Below, in pieces: positions 32,462 through 40,005 of a DNA stretch of 64,000 nucleotides; position 1 is the first letter of the stretch, and every line of letters starts with the position of its first letter. This DNA is from Thalassolituus hydrocarboniclasticus (GTDB lineage Bacteria; Pseudomonadota; Gammaproteobacteria; Pseudomonadales; Oceanobacteraceae), in assembly GCF_025345565.1 (NCBI RefSeq), contig NZ_CP054475.1, positions 2,014,448 to 2,078,447 of the forward strand. The letters run 5' to 3'. Under the pieces are notes generated by a model that worked only from the letters and a program-made list of their open reading frames with translations, made no database searches and was not told the origin of the DNA. Made by a program: the position numbers and the translations under genes.

Positions 32462-32800
32462 ATGCAAGAAGTAATGTCTGATGAGATGCTGGAGCTGATC
32501 GCTCAGCGCTTCCGACTGCTGTCGGATCCAATGCGTCTGCGTATCCTGCATCAGCTGCAGGGCGGAGAAAAATCGGTCAGTGAACTGGTTGAAGCGACCG
32601 GCGCATCACAACCCAATGTATCCAAGCACCTTTCAACTCTCCGTACCCACGGCCTGGTTCGCCGTCGCCAGGAAGGTAATATGGCTTACTTCAGTATTGG
32701 CGCACCGTTCATTTTTGATGTGTGCAACACCGTCTGCGACAGCATGAAAAGTGAATGGGAACAGCGCAACTCCCTGCTTGGTCAGTTCAATAACGCCTAG
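32462..32800 (+). CDS. ArsR/SmtB-family transcriptional regulator
   Basis: The 112-residue product is a dimeric winged-helix repressor: RFRLLSDPMRLRILHQLQ (ArsR opening helix), SVSELVEATGASQPNVSKHLSTLRTHGLV (helix-turn-helix, about 38-65) and RRRQEGNMAYFSI (wing). It lacks the ELCVCD metal site of ArsR/SmtB. Instead it has Cys88 and Cys92 in the last helix (FDVCNTVCDSM), which could be a thiol or metal sensor. SD sequence GGAGAG precedes the ATG. It diverges from apbE-nqrM, so those genes are possible targets. Confidence 0.9.
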   Translation: MQEVMSDEMLELIAQRFRLLSDPMRLRILHQLQGGEKSVSELVEATGASQPNVSKHLSTLRTHGLVRRRQEGNMAYFSIGAPFIFDVCNTVCDSMKSEWEQRNSLLGQFNNA

Positions 32801-32809
32801 TGTCACCTG

Positions 32810-33748
32810 TCAGGCTTTGGCGACATCCGCCAAAGCCTTCCACAGTGCCCGCACACCTTCGCCACTGACTGTCACAAAACCCAGACTCTGCCACTGGCGC
32901 AAAATCTGCTGAAACTGCCCGCGACTGATACGGATATCATCCACTGCATGCGCCTGAGTGTTACGCTTTAACAGCTGCGACTTCACCGTTCCGGCCACGA
33001 CGCCCTCCAGTTGTGCGCGTAAACGATCTTCACTGGCACCGTTTTTCAGCAGCGGCATCACACCCTGCAGCAACTGATCCAGCCGCACCGGCAGCAGCAC
33101 CTCTTCCTGCGACAGATTACCGCCCTGATAGACCTTGGCAGCAATCTGCAGATTCACCACCTGACGGCTGCGGGCAAGACGCTGACGTGCTGACAATGGC
33201 TCCGCCGTCTCTTTTGCAGGCTCAGCGGCGATAGGCATTTCTGCCACCTTCCCCGCTCCGGCAGGCACCCAGCCCGGACCAAGCACCAGCATGGAACTGG
33301 ACAGCGATGCACGTACGTGCGACATCAGTTCTTCGCGCAGGTGCCACAGTTTGTAGGGTGACTGCTGAGCTACAATGCGGTGAAAACCGGCAAGGCGCCG
33401 CTGATCTTCAGTCAGATTTTTTTCCGGCAGAGTATTTTTAATGAACGCCAGAGTTGGCTTATTCAGCGACTTGGCATGAACAAACTCACGATGCAGATAA
33501 CTGATACCTGTCGGTGCCATCGGACCGTAATCGTCACCCAGCAACAGTATGAACAGGTCTGCGCTTTCAATTTGCGAGCGCACCAGATTCCAGTCGTAAG
33601 GGCCGGCATCTTCACGACAGGCAAAGCCGACATTAATCATGCCATGACGGGCAAGCTGCCTTTGTACTTCATAACGTTCCAGATCTAACCCCAAAGAGTT
33701 TGAGGCCAGATAGACCAGATAGCGTTTATCTACAGGCATTGAGCTCAC
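32810..33748 (-). CDS. DUF4062-domain protein of unknown function
   Basis: Residues 9-105 of this 312-residue protein match the DUF4062 pattern: KRYLVYLASNSLGLDLERYEVQ, WNLVRSQIESADLFILLLGDDYG and SYLHREFVHAKSLNKPTLAFI. DUF4062 has a TIR/nucleoside-transferase-like Rossmann form and usually precedes STAND NTPase or effector domains. Here no P-loop follows. The rest (about 150-312) is helical and Gln/Leu-rich, ending in a winged-helix-like segment (SRGQFQQILRQWQSLGFVTVSGEGVRALW), with a variable Ala/Glu/Pro linker near 165-190. It converges with arsR. Function unknown. Confidence 0.75.
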   Translation of the reverse strand: MSSMPVDKRYLVYLASNSLGLDLERYEVQRQLARHGMINVGFACREDAGPYDWNLVRSQIESADLFILLLGDDYGPMAPTGISYLHREFVHAKSLNKPTLAFIKNTLPEKNLTEDQRRLAGFHRIVAQQSPYKLWHLREELMSHVRASLSSSMLVLGPGWVPAGAGKVAEMPIAAEPAKETAEPLSARQRLARSRQVVNLQIAAKVYQGGNLSQEEVLLPVRLDQLLQGVMPLLKNGASEDRLRAQLEGVVAGTVKSQLLKRNTQAHAVDDIRISRGQFQQILRQWQSLGFVTVSGEGVRALWKALADVAKA

Positions 33749-33800
33749 CGACAGCGATTCCCTTTGGTTTGGAAAGCAATTTGATTATTACAGGCATTAA

Positions 33801-34739
33801 CTATACCAGTGGCAAAAGACTGAGAACATAGACAAATCCACTGACCGTCAGTACAGAGCCAATTGTTGTCAATGCGATGGCGCTGGCCGTCAGTTCCGCA
33901 TCCGACCCCATACTTCTGGCCATCACAAACGCCGCAGCGGCTGTTGGGCTGGCAAACATCAGACAGATAACACCCAGCTCAACGCCACGAAAGCCACAGA
34001 GCCATGCAGCGGCCGCAATAATAACAGGCAAGACCAGCAATTTAAGTGTAACGATATGCAACACAGCAACGCCACCGCGGCGCAATGCCGTCAGGCTCAG
34101 TGATCCACCCACTCCGATCAATGCCAGAGGCAATGTCATCGCGGCCAGAGAATTTCCCACCCGCACGGCAACCTCAGGCAGCGGCCACCGCATCAGGCTG
34201 AAAGGCACAGCCAGTACAATGGCGATAATCAGCGGGTTGGACAATACCAGACGCAGCTGAGCCAGCCAGCGAACCTGATGCTGCCGGGAAAGAAAAAAGA
34301 CAGCCAGCAGATTGTATACCGGGGTAATTACCGCCAGCAGCAAAGCGCCCAGCACACCGCCCTCTTCGCCATAGGCATTCATGCAGAGCGCCAGACCGAT
34401 AATGCCGAGATTGCTGCGAAACGATGCCTGAATAAACGCCCCGCGCTGCAGCGCAGGCAGCATCAGCATCCCCGCCCACAAAGCGGACAGCAGCGCTGCC
34501 AGCAGTGCCGCCGACAGAATAAAACCAATCAGGGGTAAATGCTGACCGGTACCGCTGTCCGAGCGGGCAATAGCCATAAACATCAGAACCGGCAGGGTAA
34601 TATTGAAAACCAGCCTCGACGATGTGGCGATAAATGCATCATCTATCACGTTGCGCCGCCGCAGCAGCAACCCAAGCAAAACAAGGATAAAGACAGGGAG
34701 AGTTGTTTCCAGCGTAAACAGCAACGACTGCCAGTACAT
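33801..34739 (-). CDS. AEC-family membrane transporter (auxin efflux carrier superfamily)
   Basis: The 312-residue product has ten predicted membrane segments in two halves, starting LFTLETTLPVFILVLLGLLLRR. The conserved kinks are present: LVFNITLPVLMFMAIA in the first half and NSLAAMTLPLALIGVGGSL, MFASPTAAAAFVMARSMG in the second. AEC transporters move carboxylates such as malate or malonate; the substrate here is unknown. I took ATG 34739, with CCGGAAT upstream, although ATG 34757 is also open. It follows no operon partner closely. Confidence 0.9.
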   Translation of the reverse strand: MYWQSLLFTLETTLPVFILVLLGLLLRRRNVIDDAFIATSSRLVFNITLPVLMFMAIARSDSGTGQHLPLIGFILSAALLAALLSALWAGMLMLPALQRGAFIQASFRSNLGIIGLALCMNAYGEEGGVLGALLLAVITPVYNLLAVFFLSRQHQVRWLAQLRLVLSNPLIIAIVLAVPFSLMRWPLPEVAVRVGNSLAAMTLPLALIGVGGSLSLTALRRGGVAVLHIVTLKLLVLPVIIAAAAWLCGFRGVELGVICLMFASPTAAAAFVMARSMGSDAELTASAIALTTIGSVLTVSGFVYVLSLLPLV

Positions 34740-34904
34740 ATCAATTCCGGTGAACATCAAAAAAGGTCTGATATCTGCGGCTCATGCAGGCAATCAGCGA
34801 GCGGAGCGCCACCTTACGCTTTACACGAAAAAAGTAAATCCACATTACAACCCCTCACGGACTGCGCTAAAATGGCCGGCTACGCACCTCGCAGCATAAT
34901 TCCG

Positions 34905-35264
34905 ATGACCCGCATTAAGAAAACCCGCTCCCTGAAGCGCATCCACAAAGTAAAAACCGGCAGCATTTCCAAACTGAAGCGCGAAGCTGGTGCTGACCGT
35001 CAGAACACCAAACGTCTGAAAGGCCGTAAAACGCTGTCCGTGTTTGAAAAATATCTGCTGGAAAATCCGGAAGCTAAAGAAGCGCTGACCCAGCCAGCGG
35101 CTGCCGAGCGACCTGCCACCAAAGGCGCCGATAAGAAAGAAGACAGCAAAGCCAAAGGCAAGCGCGACGACACTCCCGCGACAGAAAACCAGGAAGAACG
35201 CAGCGAGCGCAGTAAAACACTGCTTGAACAGCTCGACAGCAAAGATTTTGACAATTTTTACTGA
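34905..35264 (+). CDS. Highly charged basic protein of unknown function
   Basis: The 119-residue product starts TRIKKTRSLKRIHKVKTGS and is very rich in Lys and Arg. It then has a possible helix (LSVFEKYLLENPEAKEALTQ) and an acidic/basic low-complexity stretch (about 78-105). It resembles small nucleolar-like or ribosome-associated proteins in composition only; I recognise no family. Its stop overlaps the rlmG ATG (TGATG), which suggests coupling and a possible role near rRNA. The frame is open far upstream inside the AEC gene on the other strand, but ATG 34905 is the first plausible start. Confidence 0.7.
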   Translation: MTRIKKTRSLKRIHKVKTGSISKLKREAGADRQNTKRLKGRKTLSVFEKYLLENPEAKEALTQPAAAERPATKGADKKEDSKAKGKRDDTPATENQEERSERSKTLLEQLDSKDFDNFY

Positions 35265-36352
35265 TGCCAGCCTGGGAAACCACCGGGCTGACACTGTCCT
35301 GTCATCCGCCCGTACCTGATCATATCGCCCTGCCCTGGGATGCTGCAGATGACTACCTGCTGACCCGGGTTGAGCCACTCGACACCCTGACGATCAATGA
35401 CCGACATGGCGCACTGAGCTGTGCACTGGCCGCTCGCGGAATGGACAATATCAACTGGCACGACAGCGCCTGCGCCTGCGAAGCGACCCGCCGCAATCAC
35501 CACAACAATCAGCTGCCACTGACAGGCGATCGACTGATTCTGGATAAAGACCAGATCCCGTCGACCGTTCGTCAGGTCCTGATCAAACTGCCGAAAAACC
35601 TTGAACAGCTGAAATACTGGCTGCAGTGCTGTCGTGAACGCCTGCCAGCGGACACCCGCTACCTGCTGGCAGGGATGGTTAAGCACATGCCGGTCAGTTG
35701 GCTTAACTGGCTGGAACAGGAAGCCGTAACCTACCGTCAGGAAAGAGTCGTCAGGAAGGCGCGCCTGCTTGAACTGACTTTTACACCTGCCGTAAAGGAA
35801 ACCAACATCTGGCGCGGCTACCAGACCGCTACCGGCCTGACACTGTCCGGCCTGCCCGGCGTGTTTTCCCGTCAACAGCATGATATTGGCAGCCGGGTTT
35901 TGTTGCAGCACACCGATCTGCCCTTTGCCGGGCGCCTGTGCGACCTTGGCTGCGGCAATGGCTTGCTGGGCCTGACACTGAAACAGGCGCATCCGGAACT
36001 CAACGTTATTCTCACCGATGATTCCTGGCTGGCGGTGTGCTCCGCCCGCCACAATGCTATTCAGAATAAACTGGATGCATCCCTGAATCATGGCGACATT
36101 CTGGACGGAGTCGAAGGCCAGCTGGACTGGGTTGTCTGCAACCCACCATTCCACGATGGCCACAAGCAACTCACCAATATTGCTGAGCGCATGTTTGAGC
36201 AAAGCGCAGCGGCTCTGGTCTCAGGCGGCCATTTACTGGTGATAGCCAATCGCCACCTGCCTTATGCCGGCAAGTTGCGCAATGAATTCAGCAAGGTTGA
36301 GATTTTGTCGTCCGACAGCCGCTTCTCGGTCTACCTCTGCCAGAAACGCTGA
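35264..36352 (+). CDS. rlmG: 23S rRNA (guanine-N2) methyltransferase RlmG-like (RsmC/RlmG family)
   Basis: The 362-residue product has the RlmG arrangement: an N-terminal degenerate methyltransferase-like half (DYLLTRVEPLDTLTINDRHGALS) and a C-terminal catalytic half with SAM motif LCDLGCGNGLLGL near residue 227, an acidic ILTDDS after it, and the catalytic VVCNPPFHDGHK. The tail IANRHLPYAGKLRNEF matches RlmG rather than RsmC. RlmG methylates G1835 of 23S rRNA. Overlap with the upstream basic protein gene and nine bases to yigZ suggest an operon. Confidence 0.88.
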   Translation: MPAWETTGLTLSCHPPVPDHIALPWDAADDYLLTRVEPLDTLTINDRHGALSCALAARGMDNINWHDSACACEATRRNHHNNQLPLTGDRLILDKDQIPSTVRQVLIKLPKNLEQLKYWLQCCRERLPADTRYLLAGMVKHMPVSWLNWLEQEAVTYRQERVVRKARLLELTFTPAVKETNIWRGYQTATGLTLSGLPGVFSRQQHDIGSRVLLQHTDLPFAGRLCDLGCGNGLLGLTLKQAHPELNVILTDDSWLAVCSARHNAIQNKLDASLNHGDILDGVEGQLDWVVCNPPFHDGHKQLTNIAERMFEQSAAALVSGGHLLVIANRHLPYAGKLRNEFSKVEILSSDSRFSVYLCQKR

Positions 36353-36360
36353 TCCCGCGC

Positions 36361-36975
36361 ATGCAGCAACCGTTGATCAGCCTGCAGGCCGAAAGCGAAG
36401 AAAAGCGCAGTCGTTTTATCAGCCTGCTTATCCCTGCGACCAGTGAAGAATCTGTACGCAACCTGCTGGCGACCGAGTGGAAAACGCACCCAAAGGCCAG
36501 CCATATATGCTGGGCCTTCCGTCTGCAACCAGACAGCTCCGGCAGCGAAAGCCTGCAGGTACAGGAAGGATACAGCGATGATGGCGAACCTGCAGGCACT
36601 GCTGGCATGCCCATCCTGAAGCAATTACGGCACAAAAACCTGACCAACTGTGCTCTGCTGGTTATCCGTTATTACGGCGGCATAAAGCTGGGAACAGGGG
36701 GATTGCAGCGGGCCTACAGCCACAGCACTCAGGACGTTCTGCAACAATTAAACAGCACCAACTGCGAACCGATAATAAATCACCAGCGCCTTAATATTTT
36801 TTGTGATTTTGCTATGGAGGCCCATATCCGATATCTGATCGGGCGTTATGACGGTATGGTGATAAACAGCCAATATGACTCGCAGGGAGTAACAATAACA
36901 GCGGAGATAAAAGAAGAAGACGGTCGCCTCAGGCAGGACATCCTTGTCCAGGCAGGTGTATATATCAAAGAATAA
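36361..36975 (+). CDS. yigZ: IMPACT-family protein YigZ
   Basis: The 204-residue product has the UPF0029/IMPACT N-terminal domain (EEKRSRFISLLIPATSEESV, SHICWAFRL, YSDDGEPAGTAGMPILKQL, LLVIRYYGGIKLGTGGLQRAY) and a short C-terminal ferredoxin-like domain (about 140-204). The family binds nucleic acids and its eukaryotic relatives regulate translation. The bacterial role is not settled. It follows rlmG by eight bases. The neighbouring minus-strand gene ends one base after its stop. Confidence 0.92.
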   Translation: MQQPLISLQAESEEKRSRFISLLIPATSEESVRNLLATEWKTHPKASHICWAFRLQPDSSGSESLQVQEGYSDDGEPAGTAGMPILKQLRHKNLTNCALLVIRYYGGIKLGTGGLQRAYSHSTQDVLQQLNSTNCEPIINHQRLNIFCDFAMEAHIRYLIGRYDGMVINSQYDSQGVTITAEIKEEDGRLRQDILVQAGVYIKE

Positions 36976-36976
36976 T

Positions 36977-37342
36977 TCAGGCCATACGACTTTTACGCGC
37001 CGAACGGGCCTCGTCGATATCAAATACCGGATTAGGGGTTAAATGCTCAGATATCAGGCGATAAGCATTTTGTTCAAGCTCACCAAAACGCACTGTCACC
37101 ACACATAAGGTCTGAGACGCACGGCGTACCGAATAAACACTGCCGTTTCCCCGGATAGAACAATCGCCGGAATGACTGCGGAGCGTCAGCTCAAGCTCGA
37201 GACTTTTATAACGCCCTGCCTCGTCACGCAAACGATCCATTTCGCACAATTGCAATTCACACTGAAAACCCAGCGGGGTAATTTCAATAAGGTCGCCACG
37301 TACTAATATGTCGTCCTTTTCTTTTAGTAATACGATTGCCAT
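36977..37342 (-). CDS. Hypothetical protein, possibly PilZ-like beta-barrel
   Basis: The 121-residue product (start ATG 37342, AIVLLKEKDDILVRGDLIEI) is mainly beta-strand by pattern and resembles PilZ-type barrels in layout. It lacks RxxxR and DxSxxG, so c-di-GMP binding is not supported. The end is basic and polar (DIDEARSARKSRMA). The frame continues upstream to 37447, but that part is not convincing protein. It converges with yigZ and faces a 437-base gap. Confidence 0.6.
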   Translation of the reverse strand: MAIVLLKEKDDILVRGDLIEITPLGFQCELQLCEMDRLRDEAGRYKSLELELTLRSHSGDCSIRGNGSVYSVRRASQTLCVVTVRFGELEQNAYRLISEHLTPNPVFDIDEARSARKSRMA

Positions 37343-37779
37343 GCCCAAACACCCGTCACCTGTACACAAAACAGACAATAGCCCATATGTTTTTTTATGC
37401 CAAGCCCATAAAAAAGTAATCACGTAATAGCGTGTAATGATTTGCACGCATGCGGATACGATCTGTGAGCTGACGCCAAACTAATAACGATATATCTCTG
37501 TTATTAGTCCCGTTTTATACAATATTCGCAATCATCAGATAAAATATGTGAACCATCTCTCATTTAACCCCTGCGGCGTTAAATATCACGACGACACCAC
37601 CCGGTAGCCAGATTGCGCCAAATACATCTCTCCGGCTTACCGGAACGCACAACCCGGTCCGCAAACTGCAAATACCTCCGTCGGACAACAGCAATCCGGA
37701 TTGGTTCAATTGCCACTTACCTCAAACCGCAGCCGGAGCTACAATCCCCGGCCAAACCTTTTAACCTGACATAACAATA
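37343..37779. other. Gap without a gene; contains an operator-like inverted repeat
   Basis: I find no coding frame of credible length on either strand. A perfect inverted repeat, CTAATAAC-N11-GTTATTAG, lies at 37481-37507 between two diverging genes and could be an operator. An AT-rich stretch follows at 37510-37555. Confidence 0.5.
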
Positions 37780-38817
37780 ATGAAAAAGCTCTCTTACCTG
37801 CTGCTTGTCCCTGCCATCCTGACTCTCTTATCAGCCTGCTCCAGTAAATTGCATATCCCAACCTACGCTGATGCGCCAGCCACTGCACCGGCCAGCATGC
37901 AACATCCGCTGAGCATTCAATATCTGGGGGTTGGCGGCCACCTGATCAAATACGATGGCGTCACTCTGCTGACAGCACCTTCTTTTACCAATCCGCACTT
38001 TATGCGTGTCGGCCCTTTTATGCCGATCAGTACCGACAAAGAGCGGGTCGACCAATACCTGCCGGATGTGTCCGATGCCGAAATGATTCTGGTGGGTCAT
38101 GCCCATTATGATCACCTGATGGACGTGCCTTACATCATGAACCAGTACGCCACCAAGGCCGACGTCTATGGTTCCCGTACTATGGCCAATACGCTGATGC
38201 CTGCGGTACCTGCCGAGCGGATTCATGTGATGAACGATCTTATGGGCAATATCAGCAAACCCGGCGAATGGGTATACAGCCACAGCGGCCGTATCCGCAT
38301 CATGGCGCTGGAGTCCTTCCACGCCCCGCATTTTATGGGTATGAAATTTATGCAGGGCACCTATGATGAACCCCAAAAATCCCTGCCGTGGCACGCCTTT
38401 GGCTGGAAAGAAGGCCAGACACTGGCTTTCCTGATCGATTTCCTGGATCAGAACAAACAGCCCGCTTACCGTATTTTCTATCAGGATTCAGCCAGCCAGG
38501 AGCCACAGGGTCTGGTACCGGAGCTGGATGATCAGAAAGGCATCGACATCGCGATTCTTTGCCCGGCCTCATTCTCTCAGGTTGATAACTACCCTGAGTC
38601 CATCGTGAAAAACACTCAGGCCAAACATTTTATTCTGGGCCACTGGGAAGACTTTTTTGCCAACGACCTCAGCAGCGAACAACGCTTTGTACGCAATACC
38701 AATCAGGATGAATTTATCGAGCGGTTAAATGCCGTCCTGCCTTCTGGCAGCGACTGGACTTTGCCAGCCTTATTCAGCATTAAATACTTTGCCCCCGAAG
38801 GAGCATCTGCACAGTGA
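37780..38817 (+). CDS. Metallo-beta-lactamase-fold lipoprotein
   Basis: The 345-residue product has a lipoprotein signal with lipobox LLSAC near residue 20 and a metallo-beta-lactamase-like fold: VGGHLIKYDGVTLLTAPSF, the metal motif GHAHYDHLMD (HxHxDH, near 108-115), later ESFHAPHF, IFYQDSASQ and HFILGHWEDFF. A hydrolase at the outer or inner membrane is likely, with substrate unknown. The next gene overlaps its stop by four bases. Confidence 0.82.
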   Translation: MKKLSYLLLVPAILTLLSACSSKLHIPTYADAPATAPASMQHPLSIQYLGVGGHLIKYDGVTLLTAPSFTNPHFMRVGPFMPISTDKERVDQYLPDVSDAEMILVGHAHYDHLMDVPYIMNQYATKADVYGSRTMANTLMPAVPAERIHVMNDLMGNISKPGEWVYSHSGRIRIMALESFHAPHFMGMKFMQGTYDEPQKSLPWHAFGWKEGQTLAFLIDFLDQNKQPAYRIFYQDSASQEPQGLVPELDDQKGIDIAILCPASFSQVDNYPESIVKNTQAKHFILGHWEDFFANDLSSEQRFVRNTNQDEFIERLNAVLPSGSDWTLPALFSIKYFAPEGASAQ

Positions 38818-39332
38818 CCACCACTCCGATTCAGCGCGCCAGCCTGTGCGCCGCCATTGCCAGCATCAACCTGCCACATATCCATTTCTGGTGTGAGCAG
38901 CAAGCCGTCGACCCGGAGGCCTATCGCAAGCTGTTGAGCAAAGTGCTGTCCTACCTGCGCGGCGAGCTGAAATCGGAAGCCAACCTGCTGCGTTTTCACG
39001 AGGCCTTTTCCGAGTGGCGCCTGGAGCAGAGCGAAGAAGACTCCCTTTCTTACCGCATCATGGAAGCAAGTTGCGCCGCCCTGTACAGCGCCACCGAAAC
39101 CCTGTTCGACGCCGAATGCGACGACCTTGAGCTGTTGCGCCAGAGCCTGAACGCTATTTATGATGAAATGGACGAACTGGGCGCCGAAACCGCTGACCTG
39201 CGTGAATACTGGCAAAGCCTGCAGTCAGAATGGCGCGACATTGTTACCGAAAGCAGCCGCATTCCGCTGCCGAAAGCCTACTTTTTATGGCTGAAAGAAG
39301 CGGATGTCAGCCTGTTTGGCTTGGCTGATTAA
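38814..39332 (+). CDS. Uncharacterised helical protein, perhaps DUF416/YjaG-like
   Basis: The 172-residue cytoplasmic product is nearly all helix. Segments such as YRKLLSKVLSYLRGELKSEANLLRFHEAFSEW and MEASCAALYSATETLFDAE recall the DUF416 pattern, but the match by eye is weak. It has no catalytic motif. Its GTG overlaps the stop of the lipoprotein gene, so the two are coupled although they should act in different compartments. Confidence 0.65.
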   Translation: MTTTPIQRASLCAAIASINLPHIHFWCEQQAVDPEAYRKLLSKVLSYLRGELKSEANLLRFHEAFSEWRLEQSEEDSLSYRIMEASCAALYSATETLFDAECDDLELLRQSLNAIYDEMDELGAETADLREYWQSLQSEWRDIVTESSRIPLPKAYFLWLKEADVSLFGLAD

Positions 39333-39404
39333 AGCAGGATGATGGCCGCGGGCTTTCAGGATACACTGCCCTGAAGCCCGCGCATTAATGATCAAGGAAC
39401 TGTT

Positions 39405-39905
39405 ATGAAAAAGATCCCTGCAGCCCTCAAGACCCTGACCCTCAGTCTGACGCTGCTTGCCAGTGCAATGAGTTATGCCTCGCCAGCCTCCATGGAAAAT
39501 CTGCGTCTGCGTGATCAGCACGACACCCCTATTAAGATGTCTGCCAACGTGCGTTTTGTCATTTTTTCCCATGACATGCCGGGCAAAGATCTGGTCAAGG
39601 GTATGCTGAGCAAAGCCGGGGAAGACTTTCTGACGGAGCATCATGCACTGTTTGTCGCCGATGTCAGCGGCATGCCGCGCATTATTGCACGCATGTTTGC
39701 CTATCCGGCCATGCGTAAGGCACCCTATCAGATTCTGATCGATGAAGTTGGCAGCCGCACCGGTGACTGGGAACGTCGCGACTCCGCCGTTACCCTGTTC
39801 CGCCTGCAGGAATTTACCGTAACCGGTTACGAGTTTATCGACACCGCTGAAGCCCTGCAGGCTGCCATCAGTCGCGCCGACGCTACGGCACCGGCCGACG
39901 AATAG
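39405..39905 (+). CDS. Periplasmic protein of unknown function
   Basis: The 166-residue product has a clear signal peptide (ALKTLTLSLTLLASAMSYA, cleavage after about residue 26). The mature part has alternating strands and helices (NVRFVIFSHDMPGKDLVKGML, HHALFVADVSGMPRIIARMFAYPAMRKAPYQILID) that suggest a thioredoxin-like fold, but there is no CxxC. Proteins like this are common and unnamed in marine gammaproteobacteria. It stands alone between a 72-base and a 100-base gap. Confidence 0.75.
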   Translation: MKKIPAALKTLTLSLTLLASAMSYASPASMENLRLRDQHDTPIKMSANVRFVIFSHDMPGKDLVKGMLSKAGEDFLTEHHALFVADVSGMPRIIARMFAYPAMRKAPYQILIDEVGSRTGDWERRDSAVTLFRLQEFTVTGYEFIDTAEALQAAISRADATAPADE

Positions 39906-39965
39906 ATCCAGCGCAAGATTCAGACAGCTTTTGCCCTGCCCGGGCTGCGGAGCCTTCTGCCAGCC

Positions 39966-40002
39966 TGATATAATGCCCGGATTTTCTATCCGGGCATTTG
40001 TT
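39966..40002 (+). promoter_or_regulatory. Extended -10 promoter overlapping a hairpin before trhP
   Basis: TGATATAAT (39966-39974) is a perfect extended -10 element. It runs directly into an 11-bp inverted repeat, AATGCCCGGAT/ATCCGGGCATT (39972-39998), followed by TGTTTTT up to the trhP ATG. The hairpin could terminate the upstream gene while the -10 starts trhP. Confidence 0.6.
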
Positions 40003-40005
40003 TTT

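Noticed and set aside
36977-37342. A second c-di-GMP receptor
   Set aside because: The strand pattern is PilZ-like, but neither RxxxR nor DxSxxG is present, unlike the PilZ gene at 49.6 kb.
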